A DNA stretch of 64,000 bases from Rhodococcus sp. G-MC3 (GTDB lineage: Bacteria > Actinomycetota > Actinomycetes > Mycobacteriales > Mycobacteriaceae), in the NCBI RefSeq assembly GCF_030063335.1, contig NZ_JASISW010000008.1:213922-277921 (forward strand), given 5' to 3'. Shown piece by piece: positions 55,213 through 63,742 of the stretch. Under the pieces are notes generated by a model. The model saw nothing but the letters and a program-made list of their open reading frames with translations. It was not told where the DNA came from and did no database searches. A program made the position numbers and the translations under genes. How positions within the stretch are numbered: the first letter of the stretch is position 1; each line of letters opens with the position of its first letter.

Positions 55213-55938
55213 ATGAGCAACTCACTCGCCGGGAAAACAGTGCTGGTGACCGGCGCCAATGGAGGTCTCGGAGAACAATTCGTGGCCCAGGCGCTCGAAC
55301 GCGGTGCCGGCAAGGTCTACGCGGCAGCGCGCACACCGCGGCAGTGGGAAGACGCCCGCGTTCAGCCGTTGACGCTCGACATCACGAATCCCGACGACGT
55401 CTCACGAGCCGTCGCGACCGCGTCGGACGTCGACCTTCTCGTCAACAATGCCGGAATCGCACCGGAGGGCGACCTGATCTCGGGCCCGGAGGAAGACCTG
55501 CGCACAGTATTCGAGACGAACTTCTTCGGCATGCTGCGAGTCGCGAATGCATTCAGCCCCGTGCTCGCCGCCAACGGTGGCGGAACCATGCTGAACATCT
55601 TGTCGACGGCGGGCTGGCTCAACATCCCGACCGGTTACGCGGCGTCCAAGGCAGCCGCATGGTCGGCCACCAATGCGTTGCGAACGGCGTTGCGGGAGCA
55701 AGGCACGCATGTCATCGGGCTTCAGGTAGGCATGATCGACACCCCGATGACGGTTCGGTGGGACGTTCCGAAGGTCAGCGCGGAAAGTGTTGTGGCCCAG
55801 GCGTACGACGCAGTAGTCGACGGCACCATCGAGGTTCTGGCGGACGACACGACACGCGAACTGAAAGCCCGGTTGAGCCTGAAAGCCGAAGAGCTGTACC
55901 CCTGGCTCGACGAACAGCTGGCTGCATTCGTACCCTGA
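55213..55938 (+). CDS. Short-chain dehydrogenase/reductase
   Basis: A 241-residue classical-type SDR. The cofactor motif is TGANGGLGEQFV near residue 14-25, followed by LVNNAGIAPEGD, the Ser in NILSTAGW and the catalytic Tyr-Lys in TGYAASKAAAWSATNALR. 'LQVGMIDTPMT' after it is typical. The acidic residue after beta-2 is lacking (YAAARTP), suggesting NADP preference. It is divergent from its TetR regulator and preceded by AGGAG. Substrate unknown. Confidence 0.92.
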   Translation: MSNSLAGKTVLVTGANGGLGEQFVAQALERGAGKVYAAARTPRQWEDARVQPLTLDITNPDDVSRAVATASDVDLLVNNAGIAPEGDLISGPEEDLRTVFETNFFGMLRVANAFSPVLAANGGGTMLNILSTAGWLNIPTGYAASKAAAWSATNALRTALREQGTHVIGLQVGMIDTPMTVRWDVPKVSAESVVAQAYDAVVDGTIEVLADDTTRELKARLSLKAEELYPWLDEQLAAFVP

Positions 55939-56099
55939 GGCCCCTGGCGTCGGACGGAACCCGAAACCACAAGGAGTTCTAAGAGAAGGTCAGAATGCCG
56001 AATGTTCTCGGTCGCTGTTCGGTGGCGTGCAGCGAAGGAAAAACATGGGAGCAACACGACCGCGCCGATCAGGGTATCGGAGCACTGCTTTGAATCGGG

Positions 56100-56468
56100 C
56101 TAGGCGGCCGGAACCGTCGGCTGCAGCACGGTTTCGAGCAGCGCCGCGGTTCGGAGGTGCTCGAATTCTCGATACGTCGGGTCACGCACCATGTCGACGA
56201 AATGCTGTCGATCGGGGTACTGGACCAACGCCACCATGTCCCAGTCCTGCCCGTCTTCCGCGACCAACGCGGCGGTTCCTTGACCGGCATAAAGGACTCG
56301 CAGCCCGTACTTTTCGTTGATCCCGGTCGCCGAGAATCGCTGAACATAGTCCATGTACTTCTCGGCCCCGCCGTCGGGGTGAAAGCGCAGCAGGTTGAGC
56401 ATCACCACCGGTCCGCCCCGGTCGTCAGCCAGATAGCTGTCGAGTCCGGCTTCGTCGAAATGAATCAT
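56100..56468 (-). CDS. DUF1330 family protein
   Basis: A 122-residue dimeric alpha/beta (ferredoxin-like) protein. GGPVVMLNLLRFHPDGGAEKYMDYVQRF, GLRVLYAGQGTAALVAEDGQDWDMVALVQYPDRQHFVDMVRDPTYREFEHLRTAALLETVLQP is the DUF1330 pattern, distantly like EthD/monooxygenase-type domains. No catalytic claim can be made. It is divergent from a TetR gene 57 bp away with an inverted repeat between them, so that regulator probably controls it. Confidence 0.84.
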   Translation of the reverse strand: MIHFDEAGLDSYLADDRGGPVVMLNLLRFHPDGGAEKYMDYVQRFSATGINEKYGLRVLYAGQGTAALVAEDGQDWDMVALVQYPDRQHFVDMVRDPTYREFEHLRTAALLETVLQPTVPAA

Positions 56469-56483
56469 CAGAGCCTCCTATTT

Positions 56484-56505
56484 ACTTGCTGTGCGTCAAG
56501 CAACT
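56484..56505. promoter_or_regulatory. Candidate TetR operator between the DUF1330 gene and tetR
   Basis: Inverted repeat ACTTGCT (56484-56490) and AGCAACT (56499-56505), 6 of 7 positions symmetric, with an 8-base spacer. It lies 16 bp from the DUF1330 start and 20 bp from the TetR start, the expected place for a shared operator. Confidence 0.5.
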
Positions 56506-56524
56506 GTAGCATCGTGATTCGGAG

Positions 56525-57136
56525 GTGGAACCGATGAAAGAACGACGCACGCAGGTCGATCGCAGAGCGGAGACGGAACGACGAGTGCTCGACGCCGCGA
56601 CGGCCCTCATCGCCGAACGGGGACCGCGCGCCTTGTCGCTGGCCGAGGTCGGGCGCCTGGCGGGATACAGCAGGGGGATCGTCAACCACCAGTTCGGCAG
56701 CAAACAACATCTTCTCGTGGCCGTCGTATTGCGCGCCCAGCAATTCGACGTCCCGCACACCGGGGGATCAGGACTGGACAGGCTGGCAGTGCTCGTCCAG
56801 ACGCACCTGACCAGCCTGCGAGACCGTGCGCCGAACGGACGCGCCTTCTTGCGCTTGTGGACAGACTCCCTCGGCTCCGACTCCACCTTGGAGCCAATAT
56901 TCTTGCTGCGCGACAAGTGGTTTCGCGACATCCTTGCAAGCCACATTCGGACCGGCATCGACGACGGCTCCGTCCGGCCCGACTGCAACCCGGACGTCGT
57001 GGCGCTCGCGTTGCTCGGAACCGTTCGCGGAATCGGCCTACAACTCGTCAACAGTGCCGAGGATGTGTCTGTCGACCTGATCGCGCAGCAGGTAGCGGAC
57101 CTCGTCACGCACGGGCTGGCTACCGAAACGAAGTGA
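56525..57136 (+). CDS. TetR family transcriptional regulator
   Basis: A 203-residue regulator with HTH RVLDAATALIAERGPRALSLAEVGRLAGYSRGIVNHQFGSKQHLL (about residues 20-64). 'GYSRGIVNHQFGSK' is a recognition helix type seen in AcrR-like regulators of fatty-acid or catabolic genes. The frame can start at GTG 56525 or ATG 56534. It is divergent from the DUF1330 gene. Downstream genes on the same strand are broken, so its original partner may be lost. Confidence 0.9.
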   Translation: MEPMKERRTQVDRRAETERRVLDAATALIAERGPRALSLAEVGRLAGYSRGIVNHQFGSKQHLLVAVVLRAQQFDVPHTGGSGLDRLAVLVQTHLTSLRDRAPNGRAFLRLWTDSLGSDSTLEPIFLLRDKWFRDILASHIRTGIDDGSVRPDCNPDVVALALLGTVRGIGLQLVNSAEDVSVDLIAQQVADLVTHGLATETK

Positions 57137-57267
57137 GGCAGGCCAGACTTCCAAACCCAACCCATTACTTCCTCAAGGCCGGAACTCTCAACAGCATCCA
57201 GCGAGACGAAGGGGCCCCGTGCAGAATGCCGAAATTGCCGTCTACGCCCTCGCGTGCGGTCAGGTGT

Positions 57268-57580
57268 TCATGGGATCAGGATGAGCTTGCCGCGGACGTG
57301 GTTGCCTTGGCCGACATGGAAGGCGCGAGCCCGCTTCGGCTAGGGGGATGCGCTCCTGGATGGTAAAGCGAACCACGCCTTGCACGGCGAGCTCGGTCAC
57401 CGCGGCCATGAGGGGTTCGAGGCCCGCGGTCGATGCTCTGACGGGTGCAATGCCGGATCCGGCGGAGTGTTCGTCCTGTGCCACCGTGGTCGCGCGTGTG
57501 AGATCGGGCAGGAGGTCGATTGTCGCGCTGACGCAGCCGGGCCCACCGTGCGCATCGAACACCGCATTGACACCGCCGAG
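57268..57580 (-). pseudogene. 3' fragment of zinc-type alcohol dehydrogenase/quinone oxidoreductase, frameshifted
   Basis: On the minus strand the sequence reads GGVNAVFDAHGGPGCVSATIDLLPD.., ..LMAAVTELAVQGVVRFTIQERIPLAEA, the C-terminal third of an NADPH:quinone reductase (MDR family). After LAEA the frame shifts: one frame gives an Arg/Pro-rich end, and the neighbouring frame gives RARAFHVGQGNHVRGKLILIP and a stop at 57268. That continuation is the normal family C-terminus. The N-terminal two thirds, with the start, are absent. The fragment abuts the epoxide hydrolase remnant at about 57580. Confidence 0.8.
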
Positions 57581-57582
57581 CT

Positions 57583-58472
57583 AGCTGGGTCGACGACTTC
57601 AGCTGGCGAGAGGTGGAGAAGCAGCTCGCGTCGTTCCCTCAATACATGGTGGAGATCGACGGGCAGCGCATCCACTACCTGCACGTGCGGTCCTCGCGCG
57701 CCGACTCCACGCCAGTCCTGCTGTGTCACGGGTGGCCGGGGTCATACCTCGAGTTCCTCGACCTCATTCCATTGCTGACCGAGCCGGACAACGCAGCCCT
57801 CCAGGTATTCGACGTGATCGTGCCATCGGTCCCCGGATTCGCTTTCTCCACACCGCTGTCCGGTGACGGGTGGAGTACCGATCGAGTGGCACAGGCGCTC
57901 GTCGAATTGATGAGCTTCCTCGGGTACGGCTCGTACGTCGTGCAGGGCGGCGATTACAGTGCCGGGGTGGCACCGGCGGTGGGTCGTCTCGATCCGCAGC
58001 ACTGCGACGCAATACATGTCAACGGGTCCATCTCCATCCAGTCGACGCGTCCACAGCTGATCGGTGCCGCTCTGACTGACAGTCCATCGGCCAGCTGTCA
58101 TGGATGCTGGACAAATTTCGGGCGTGGACGTATCCGTTCGACCAGGAACCGGACGGTGCCCTTGGCCGCAACCGGATACTCGCCCAGGTCACCCTGTATT
58201 GGTTGACGCGGAGCGCCGGTTCCGCCGCGTACACCGTGTACGCGGCGGATGGAGGGGCCTGGGCCGGTCCGCAGGCAAAGCCGTCGCAACCGGTCGGTGC
58301 CATCATGTTTGCGCACGACATCGGCATCAGGCACCTTGCGGAAAAAGAGTTCGACATCGTGCACTGGACCGAGGTTCCGGATCACGGTGGGCACTTTGCG
58401 GCGATGGACGAGCAGGTGCGTCGTGCCGCGGATCTTCGTTCGTTTCTGTCCGCGTTACCGTCGGCCGGTTGA
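57583..58472 (+). pseudogene. Epoxide hydrolase (EHN/EPHX1-like), N-truncated and frameshifted
   Basis: The first part reads SWVDDFSWREVEKQLASFPQYMVEIDGQRIHYLHVRSSRADSTPVLLCHGWPGSYLEFLDLIPLL, the EHN domain followed by the HGWPGS oxyanion loop. FGYGSYVVQGGDY-like sequence (LGYGSYVVQGGDYSAGVA) holds the nucleophile Asp. Near 58095-58105 the frame breaks. The adjoining frame continues MLDKFRAWTYPFDQEPDGAL.. to EVPDHGGHFAAMDE, with the catalytic His, and a stop at 58472. A central part of the cap domain (about 80 residues) is also missing. Thus deletion plus frameshift; the 5' end is cut at the junction with the oxidoreductase fragment. Confidence 0.82.
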
Positions 58473-58619
58473 CCGACCTTTCGGACCGTCCTCGTTGCGG
58501 CTCAGTCGCTGTGGCTCGTGCCTACGGTAACCGTCTCGACCGCTTCATCGGGATAGCGCTTGCCGGATCGACCGAACCGTCTCGTGTACGGCACTCTTCG
58601 GGCCCGATACCTTTGTGTA

Positions 58620-59933
58620 TCAACCGATTCGGCCGGCGAATGCGCGTCCGGTGGACACAGCGAGTCCGAGCAAACCGCGCACTCCCGGCAATGATCCCGC
58701 CAGCGACCACACGGTGTTCGTCGACGATTCGTCGGTCGGCTTGCCCGCGAAGCGATCCGAGAGCCAATCCAGAGTGACGGGGGCTGCGATCGGGTGCAGC
58801 GACAGGTGTTCGCTGAGGCGATCGCGGATATACGTAACGTTCGCTCCCGCAGCGAGATACCGGCGCACTTGCCCGTCCACATCGTCCACGTCGATCATCG
58901 GATCATGCACCGCCTGCACCACGAGAAGCGGAAACTGGGGTGCCGACCTGCCGGGCTGAATATCCTGAAAGATCTGCACCATCGCGGGTGTCGCCAGGAG
59001 GTCTGCCATCGGGATATCGAGGTGCCGCTCCAGATCGTGCATCACCATGGACACGACGGCGTGCACTGTCGTCTTGCGATGTAGGGATGAGAGGGTCTCG
59101 AGCCCCGTAGCAGCGACGTGTTCGCGAACGAGGCGGTCGAGTACGGGGTAGGTGCGACGTAGGCCCTCCACCACCATCGCGGGTAGCGCCGCGAAGATCG
59201 TGCCGTTGAGGCGGGAAAATGCCGACCCGGGATCGCCGACGGGCGATCCGAGAGCTGCGCCGACGATGTCGAGTTCAGGGGCGTAGTCGGCCGCAGCCTC
59301 CGCGGCCCATGACGTCGCCAATCCGCCGCCCGAGTACCCCCACAGCGCGACAGGGGTGGTAGCGGCGAGGTCGAGCGGCTCGAAAGACAGTGCCGCGCGG
59401 ACTCCGTCGAGTGTGCAGTAGCCGGGCTCAATCGGTGCTCCCCACTGCCCGTTCATGCCTTCGTGATCGGGAAGGGACAGAACCCATCCGCGGCGCAGTG
59501 CATACAGGATGATCATGAACTCGAACTGCGGTACTGAGCCGACAGCTCGAGCGCCCGCCCGCAGGACATAAGACGGGAAACACCGATCCGAGACGGCGTC
59601 GATCGCGCATTGATATGACAGCAGGGCGCGCTGCGGACGCGGTCGGCCCCCGACCGGAAGAACCACCGTCGTGACCGAGACACGCGCTGCCCCGTCGAGG
59701 CTGGTGGTCCGGTACAGAAGTTGCCACGCCGACACCTTCTGCCGGATGACGCCGAACAACGCGAGGGTCACCTCGCGGGACCGCAACACTGTCCCCGGCT
59801 CCGCGCGCTCGAAACCGGCAGGGGCCCGATAGAACGGGTCCATGCTGGGAATCGTGACGATTGATTCCGAGTCGGAGTGGTCGGCCGCGGCTCGCGGACG
59901 ATCGGTCGACGCGGCATCGGGTTCGATACTCAT
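58620..59933 (-). CDS. Secretory-lipase-type alpha/beta hydrolase (LIP family, PF03583-like)
   Basis: A 437-residue lipase-like protein. The family opening DPFYRAPAGFERAEPGTVLRSREV is present, the nucleophile is in ALWGYSGGGLATSWAAE, the acid in VQAVHDPMIDVDDVD, and the His in DRLSEHLSLHP. Unlike most members it has no signal peptide: the N-terminus is hydrophilic (SIEPDAASTDRPRAAADHSDSES), which suggests a cytosolic or non-classical location, or a misplaced start. The start overlaps the upstream TetR stop (ATGA), so the two form an operon. Confidence 0.88.
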   Translation of the reverse strand: MSIEPDAASTDRPRAAADHSDSESIVTIPSMDPFYRAPAGFERAEPGTVLRSREVTLALFGVIRQKVSAWQLLYRTTSLDGAARVSVTTVVLPVGGRPRPQRALLSYQCAIDAVSDRCFPSYVLRAGARAVGSVPQFEFMIILYALRRGWVLSLPDHEGMNGQWGAPIEPGYCTLDGVRAALSFEPLDLAATTPVALWGYSGGGLATSWAAEAAADYAPELDIVGAALGSPVGDPGSAFSRLNGTIFAALPAMVVEGLRRTYPVLDRLVREHVAATGLETLSSLHRKTTVHAVVSMVMHDLERHLDIPMADLLATPAMVQIFQDIQPGRSAPQFPLLVVQAVHDPMIDVDDVDGQVRRYLAAGANVTYIRDRLSEHLSLHPIAAPVTLDWLSDRFAGKPTDESSTNTVWSLAGSLPGVRGLLGLAVSTGRAFAGRIG

Positions 59934-60493
59934 GGTGGATCACTTCCTGGTGCGGGTGCGATGGTTTCGACGAGTTGGTCGATGACCGCTCGGGAGTCTG
60001 CAGGCGACGCCGCGTGAGTCAGCAATCCCTCGACGACGAACGTACCGATGCGGAGCATGGCATCGGCTGCCTCACCGGACAGGCCTGCAGCTTCGATATC
60101 GGCGGCGAACAGAGATTCAGCGAAGGCATGAAACCCGTTGTGCCATTGTTCGATGGCCTCGGACTCGGTCACCCGATCGTGCACGGTGGAGACCAATGGG
60201 CCCACTTTCCGTAACCGCTCTACCAACCAGAACAGCCGGTCGGCCAGCGGTAGGTCGACGACGTCGAGATAGTCCGTGGCGTCCTCGGCGGCGATGGCCG
60301 TCAGAACGGCGACCAGGATGTCGTCTTTGTCGCCGAAGTACCAGTACAGCGTATTCGCGGTGACGCCTGCTGCTTTCGCAAGACGGCTGACCGAGGTGCG
60401 GTCGAAGCCGTCGGACACGAACATCTCGCGGGCAGCGACCACGATGTCCCCTCGCTTGCTCTCCCGGTCGTGGAGTCCGCGGTTCCTGGGCAT
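59930..60493 (-). CDS. TetR family repressor controlling SDR/lipase genes
   Basis: A 187-residue regulator with HTH DIVVAAREMFVSDGFDRTSVSRLAKAAGVTANTLYWYFGDKDDILVAVL (about residues 17-65). The start is ATG 60493; the open frame above crosses the operator. It is co-transcribed with the lipase gene (4-bp overlap) and divergent from SDR-hydrolase genes. A perfect inverted repeat at 60507-60525, 14 bp upstream of its start, is the likely operator for both directions. Confidence 0.93.
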   Translation of the reverse strand: MPRNRGLHDRESKRGDIVVAAREMFVSDGFDRTSVSRLAKAAGVTANTLYWYFGDKDDILVAVLTAIAAEDATDYLDVVDLPLADRLFWLVERLRKVGPLVSTVHDRVTESEAIEQWHNGFHAFAESLFAADIEAAGLSGEAADAMLRIGTFVVEGLLTHAASPADSRAVIDQLVETIAPAPGSDPP

Positions 60494-60506
60494 ACGACCA
60501 ACTATA

Positions 60507-60525
60507 TCTTGAATGACCTTCAAGA
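60507..60525. promoter_or_regulatory. TetR operator between tetR and SDR gene
   Basis: Perfect inverted repeat TCTTGAA-TGACC-TTCAAGA. The half-site TTCAAGA recurs at 60550-60556, 31 bp away and just upstream of the SDR ribosome-binding site (GGAGG at 60561-60565). Placement suggests control of both transcripts. Confidence 0.7.
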
Positions 60526-60572
60526 GCCTGCTACCGTCCTTGGATACCGTTCAAGAGAGTGGAGGCTCGTCG

Positions 60573-61370
60573 ATGTCGAAGACCGGAAGAACCGCGCTGA
60601 TCACCGGAGCATCAGCAGGTATAGGCGAGGCATTTGCTCGACACCTCGCAGCCGAGGGAAACAACCTCGTTCTCGTCGCACGCCGCGCAGATCGGCTCAC
60701 CGCGCTGGCGGACGAGCTGTCGTCCCAGCACGACGTGCGATGCGACGTCGTACCGGCGGACCTCGCCGATCGCTCTGCGCCCCGGGCCATCCTCGAGAAG
60801 ACGAAATGCCTCGGCGTCGACGTCGACATCCTCGTCAACAACGCGGGAATGTCTGGAAACTCCACGTTCGCAGATACGCCGTTCGACGCACTCGCCGCGG
60901 AGATACAGGTGATGATCACTGCCGTCACCGAACTCACTCATCTCACGGTGCCCGGCATGAAAGAACGTGGATATGGCCGGGTCGTGAATCTGTCGTCGTT
61001 GGCGGCGTTGCTTCCACCTGGTGCAAGTCTGCTGTACACCGGAATCAAGTCCTATGTGCTCGACATGTCGCAAGCACTCGACATGGAGTTGCGGCCGCAC
61101 GGCATCCACGTGACTGCGCTCTGCCCTGGTTTCACCCACAGCGAGTTCCACGACGTCATGGGAACCCGAGATGCAGCGACCTCCAAGCTGCCCTCTCTTC
61201 TGTGGCAGACCCCCGAGGATGTCGTCAGAGAAGGATGGCGGGCAGTGAACAACGGCAAGCCGGTGTGTGTGCCCGGGATCGTCAACAAAGTGACTGCTGC
61301 TGCAGCAAAGCCGATTCCGACTCGCATCGGCTACTTCCTCGGCAAGACCCTCAACCCTTTCAAGCTGTGA
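60573..61370 (+). CDS. Short-chain dehydrogenase/reductase
   Basis: A 265-residue SDR: TGASAGIGEAFARHLA at the N-terminus, VARRADRL (Arg after beta-2, NADP type), ILVNNAGMSGN, the Ser in VVNLSSLAALLPPG and YTGIKSYVLDMSQAL with catalytic Tyr/Lys. The C-terminal VCVPGIVNKVTAAAAKPIPTRIGYFLGKTLNPFKL is like the DltE/ketoacyl-reductase group that acts on lipid substrates in mycobacteria. Start ATG 60573 with GGAGG seven bases upstream. It is followed at 41 bp by a hydrolase gene. Confidence 0.93.
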   Translation: MSKTGRTALITGASAGIGEAFARHLAAEGNNLVLVARRADRLTALADELSSQHDVRCDVVPADLADRSAPRAILEKTKCLGVDVDILVNNAGMSGNSTFADTPFDALAAEIQVMITAVTELTHLTVPGMKERGYGRVVNLSSLAALLPPGASLLYTGIKSYVLDMSQALDMELRPHGIHVTALCPGFTHSEFHDVMGTRDAATSKLPSLLWQTPEDVVREGWRAVNNGKPVCVPGIVNKVTAAAAKPIPTRIGYFLGKTLNPFKL

Positions 61371-61411
61371 GATCCGATCGCCACCCTGCTGCAGAACAGA
61401 GAGACAAACGC

Positions 61412-62362
61412 GTGACCACCGACGAACACACTGGCTTCACCCGTACCGAAACATCGTTCACATCGGACGGAGTTCGTTGTGCGGCCACGGTATTTCGTCC
61501 CTCTATGTCGGCCGCCAGGGCACGGCCGGCAATCGTGATGGCGCACGGATTCGGCACACCTCGGGCAATGCGCCTGTACGCGTACGCCGAGCGTTTCGTC
61601 GAGGCCGGCTACGTGGTCTGCGTCTTCGACTATCGGTACTTCGGGGACAGTGACGGCGAACCGCGCCAACTGTTGGACGTGAGTTCGCAGCTTGCCGATT
61701 GGCGAAGCGCAGTCGACTTCGCTCGCTCGCTCGACGGCGTCGACGAGAACCGAATTGTCGGATGGGGCACGTCGTTCGCAGGCGGGCACGTACTCACGTT
61801 GGCGGGCAACGGTATTCGGTTCGCAGCGGTCATTGCCCAGGTGCCCCACATCGACGGTATTGCCGCCGTTCGCGCGACCGGGTTCAGACAGGCGCTGCGG
61901 CTGGCCCCGGCCGCCATCACCGATAGCGTCCGCTCTGTCCTCGGGCGATCGCCGCACTACGTCGACAGTGTCGGGCTGCCGGGCGCACGCGCTGTGATGG
62001 TCTCACCCGATGCGATGAAAGGGCGTGACCGCTTGGTCCAGGAGTCGGGGCTGTCCGACGGCGACTACCCCGAAACCGTTGCAGCGCGGATACTGCTGAA
62101 GATCTGGCGGTACTCCCCGGGCCGTACGATGTCCGCTATCGACTGCCCTACGCTGGTGCAGATCGCGTCCGACGATTCCGTCACCCCGGCGTCCGTCGCA
62201 CAACGCGCCGCGGCGAACGTTCGAAAGGCCACGGTACGTACCTACTCAGGCGGTCATTTCGACCCGTACGTTGAGCCACTGTTCTCCTCGGTGATACGAG
62301 ATCAGCTGACGTTTCTGGCCGATAACGTGCCCCTGCAACTCCGGGCCGTCCCCTCCGCCTGA
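61412..62362 (+). CDS. Alpha/beta hydrolase (dienelactone-hydrolase/X-Pro-peptidase-like)
   Basis: A 316-residue hydrolase: oxyanion region IVMAHGFGTPRAMRLYAYAERF, 'VFDYRYFGDSDGEPRQLL', nucleophile in VGWGTSFAGGHVLTLA, acid in QIASDDSVTP and His in YSGGHFDPYVEPLF. 'FDYR.FG.SDGEPRQ' is typical of DUF1100/YcjY-type hydrolases related to acetyl-xylan and lipid esterases. Start GTG 61412 agrees with the conserved region; a longer open frame upstream is inside the SDR gene. It is the probable second gene of the SDR operon. Confidence 0.9.
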   Translation: MTTDEHTGFTRTETSFTSDGVRCAATVFRPSMSAARARPAIVMAHGFGTPRAMRLYAYAERFVEAGYVVCVFDYRYFGDSDGEPRQLLDVSSQLADWRSAVDFARSLDGVDENRIVGWGTSFAGGHVLTLAGNGIRFAAVIAQVPHIDGIAAVRATGFRQALRLAPAAITDSVRSVLGRSPHYVDSVGLPGARAVMVSPDAMKGRDRLVQESGLSDGDYPETVAARILLKIWRYSPGRTMSAIDCPTLVQIASDDSVTPASVAQRAAANVRKATVRTYSGGHFDPYVEPLFSSVIRDQLTFLADNVPLQLRAVPSA

Positions 62363-62405
62363 CCGAACGGTTCGGTGCACCCCACAGTTCTCGGATTGGA
62401 TCGCC

Positions 62406-62951
62406 ATGCCCGACGGAACGAACAACTCTGAACTTTGGCTGCTGCGAACATATTTCGGTGATGACGACGATACCGCGTGGACCACCCTGACGGAGCAGGC
62501 CCGCCGCATGCGATCGTCGGTATCAGGTGCCGCGCTGGTCATTTCCTCGGACCGGACGCAGTGTCAGCAGCGCATTCGTCGGGTCCTCACGCGACTGGCC
62601 ACGCGTGCCGAGGCGAACGACGGCTTGTACGTGGCGATCGCAGACAAGCAGACGTTCGCACGCCACGATCGAATGCTGCTCACCATCGACTGTTCGGCAG
62701 TTCCACGTGATGCCGAACGGATACCGACGACCCGCACGGCCCCGCCCAGTGCATTTCGGTTGGGTATCGATGGCCGATCACCGAATACCGGGCGTTCGAT
62801 CGACCCGGCTCGCCGACCGGTGGCGGAAGTTACACCTGCACAGATCGATTCCGAGCGAACCGTTGCCGATTTCACGGCAAGCGTCGGCGACGCGATCCGA
62901 GCCAGTCTGCGGTGGCGAACGGAGATGACGCGAGACGGTTCCTGTGGGTAG
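62406..62951 (+). CDS. Hypothetical protein
   Basis: A 181-residue protein not recognised. It has no signal peptide or membrane helix. Visible are ELWLLRTYFGDDDDTAWTTLTEQARRMR, then VISSDRTQCQQRIRRVLTRLATRAEANDGLYVAIADKQTFARHDRMLLTIDCSAV. The rest looks polar and Arg/Pro rich. It is 44 bp after the hydrolase and just ahead of a broken GGDEF gene, on the same strand. It may be an intact small gene or itself the 5' part of a decayed gene. Confidence 0.5.
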   Translation: MPDGTNNSELWLLRTYFGDDDDTAWTTLTEQARRMRSSVSGAALVISSDRTQCQQRIRRVLTRLATRAEANDGLYVAIADKQTFARHDRMLLTIDCSAVPRDAERIPTTRTAPPSAFRLGIDGRSPNTGRSIDPARRPVAEVTPAQIDSERTVADFTASVGDAIRASLRWRTEMTRDGSCG

Positions 62952-63026
62952 ACACCGGGAATCGCCGGCAAGAACTACGCCCACCCACACATTCCGGCGG
63001 GCGCTCGGACGTACGACGAATCTCCC

Positions 63027-63537
63027 GACCCGCTGGCAGCGCTTCAGGGCGCATGCTGCTTGCGCTGGTCGGCGCGTATACGGCCCACTTCGCCCGACCT
63101 GAAGTGATTCAAAGCAGTCAGCGACCACCATGGCCATTCCGCGGGTGATCTGGCACTGAGACTGACAGCGATGCGCCTGACCATGTCTGCCGGCAGGCAC
63201 GCCGTCGTCGCGAGACTGGGTGGTGACGAATTCGTCGTCCTCGTTCCTGATCCCACGCCGACCCTCGGCGAGTTTCGCTGATAGGTTGCGCCGTGCTGTA
63301 CACAACGTCGACGACGACATCGCGATCACGGGCAGCATCGGCGGTTCGTTGCCGCAAATGGACCGCAGCACTTCCCAGGAGGTATTCGAGGAGACACTGG
63401 CCGCCGCCGACGCTGCTCTCTTTACTGTAAAACGCAACGGCCGCAACCGCACCGCGGCTGGCTCGCCCACACATCGCGGGGAGTCCGAATCGGGAGTAAT
63501 AGGTAGATTGCGGTGGAGGCGTTGGTCGTTGAAGTGA
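63027..63537 (+). pseudogene. GGDEF (diguanylate cyclase-like) domain remnant with stop and frameshift
   Basis: A stretch beginning with a DPL-type start (Asp-Pro-Leu at 63027) reaches DLK and a stop codon, then continues in frame FKAVSDHHGHSAGDLALRLTAMRL and VARLGGDEFVVLVPDP, the GGDEF signature. Near 63270 the frame shifts; the adjoining frame reads FADRLRRAVHNVDDDIAITGSIGGSLPQMD, then DAALFTVKRNGRN, the normal C-terminus of GGDEF domains, ending at 63537. So one stop and one frameshift inactivate it. The sensor part upstream is not detectable. Confidence 0.82.
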
Positions 63538-63742
63538 CGGGAAAAGTAGAGAGGTTGGAATGCTGAGGTAAACCGGACTCCGCTTGTCGTACAGCTCGGT
63601 CACGCACTTCGGTGCACTCTGTCCGTGTAGGTCCGTCGCTATATGCCACGGTTCACGCCCGTCCGCTCGGATCGGGTTAGGTGAGGTTGGGTGTCACGAG
63701 TGGCACAACTCAGTACGATCGTTCATGGACTCGGTGGGCGAG
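63538..63742. other. Non-coding stretch between two pseudogenes
   Basis: No reading frame here has convincing coding character or a recognisable motif. GGTTAGGTGAGGTTGG at about 63674-63689 resembles one half of an iron box but lacks symmetry. The 103-codon open frame starting at 63584 crosses into the VOC remnant in antisense and is unlikely to be a gene. Confidence 0.5.

Noticed and set aside
60470..61411. The long plus-strand frame that extends upstream from the hydrolase at 61412
   Set aside because: Its first 314 codons are Arg-rich and overlap the SDR gene in another frame; hydrolase homology begins at 61412.
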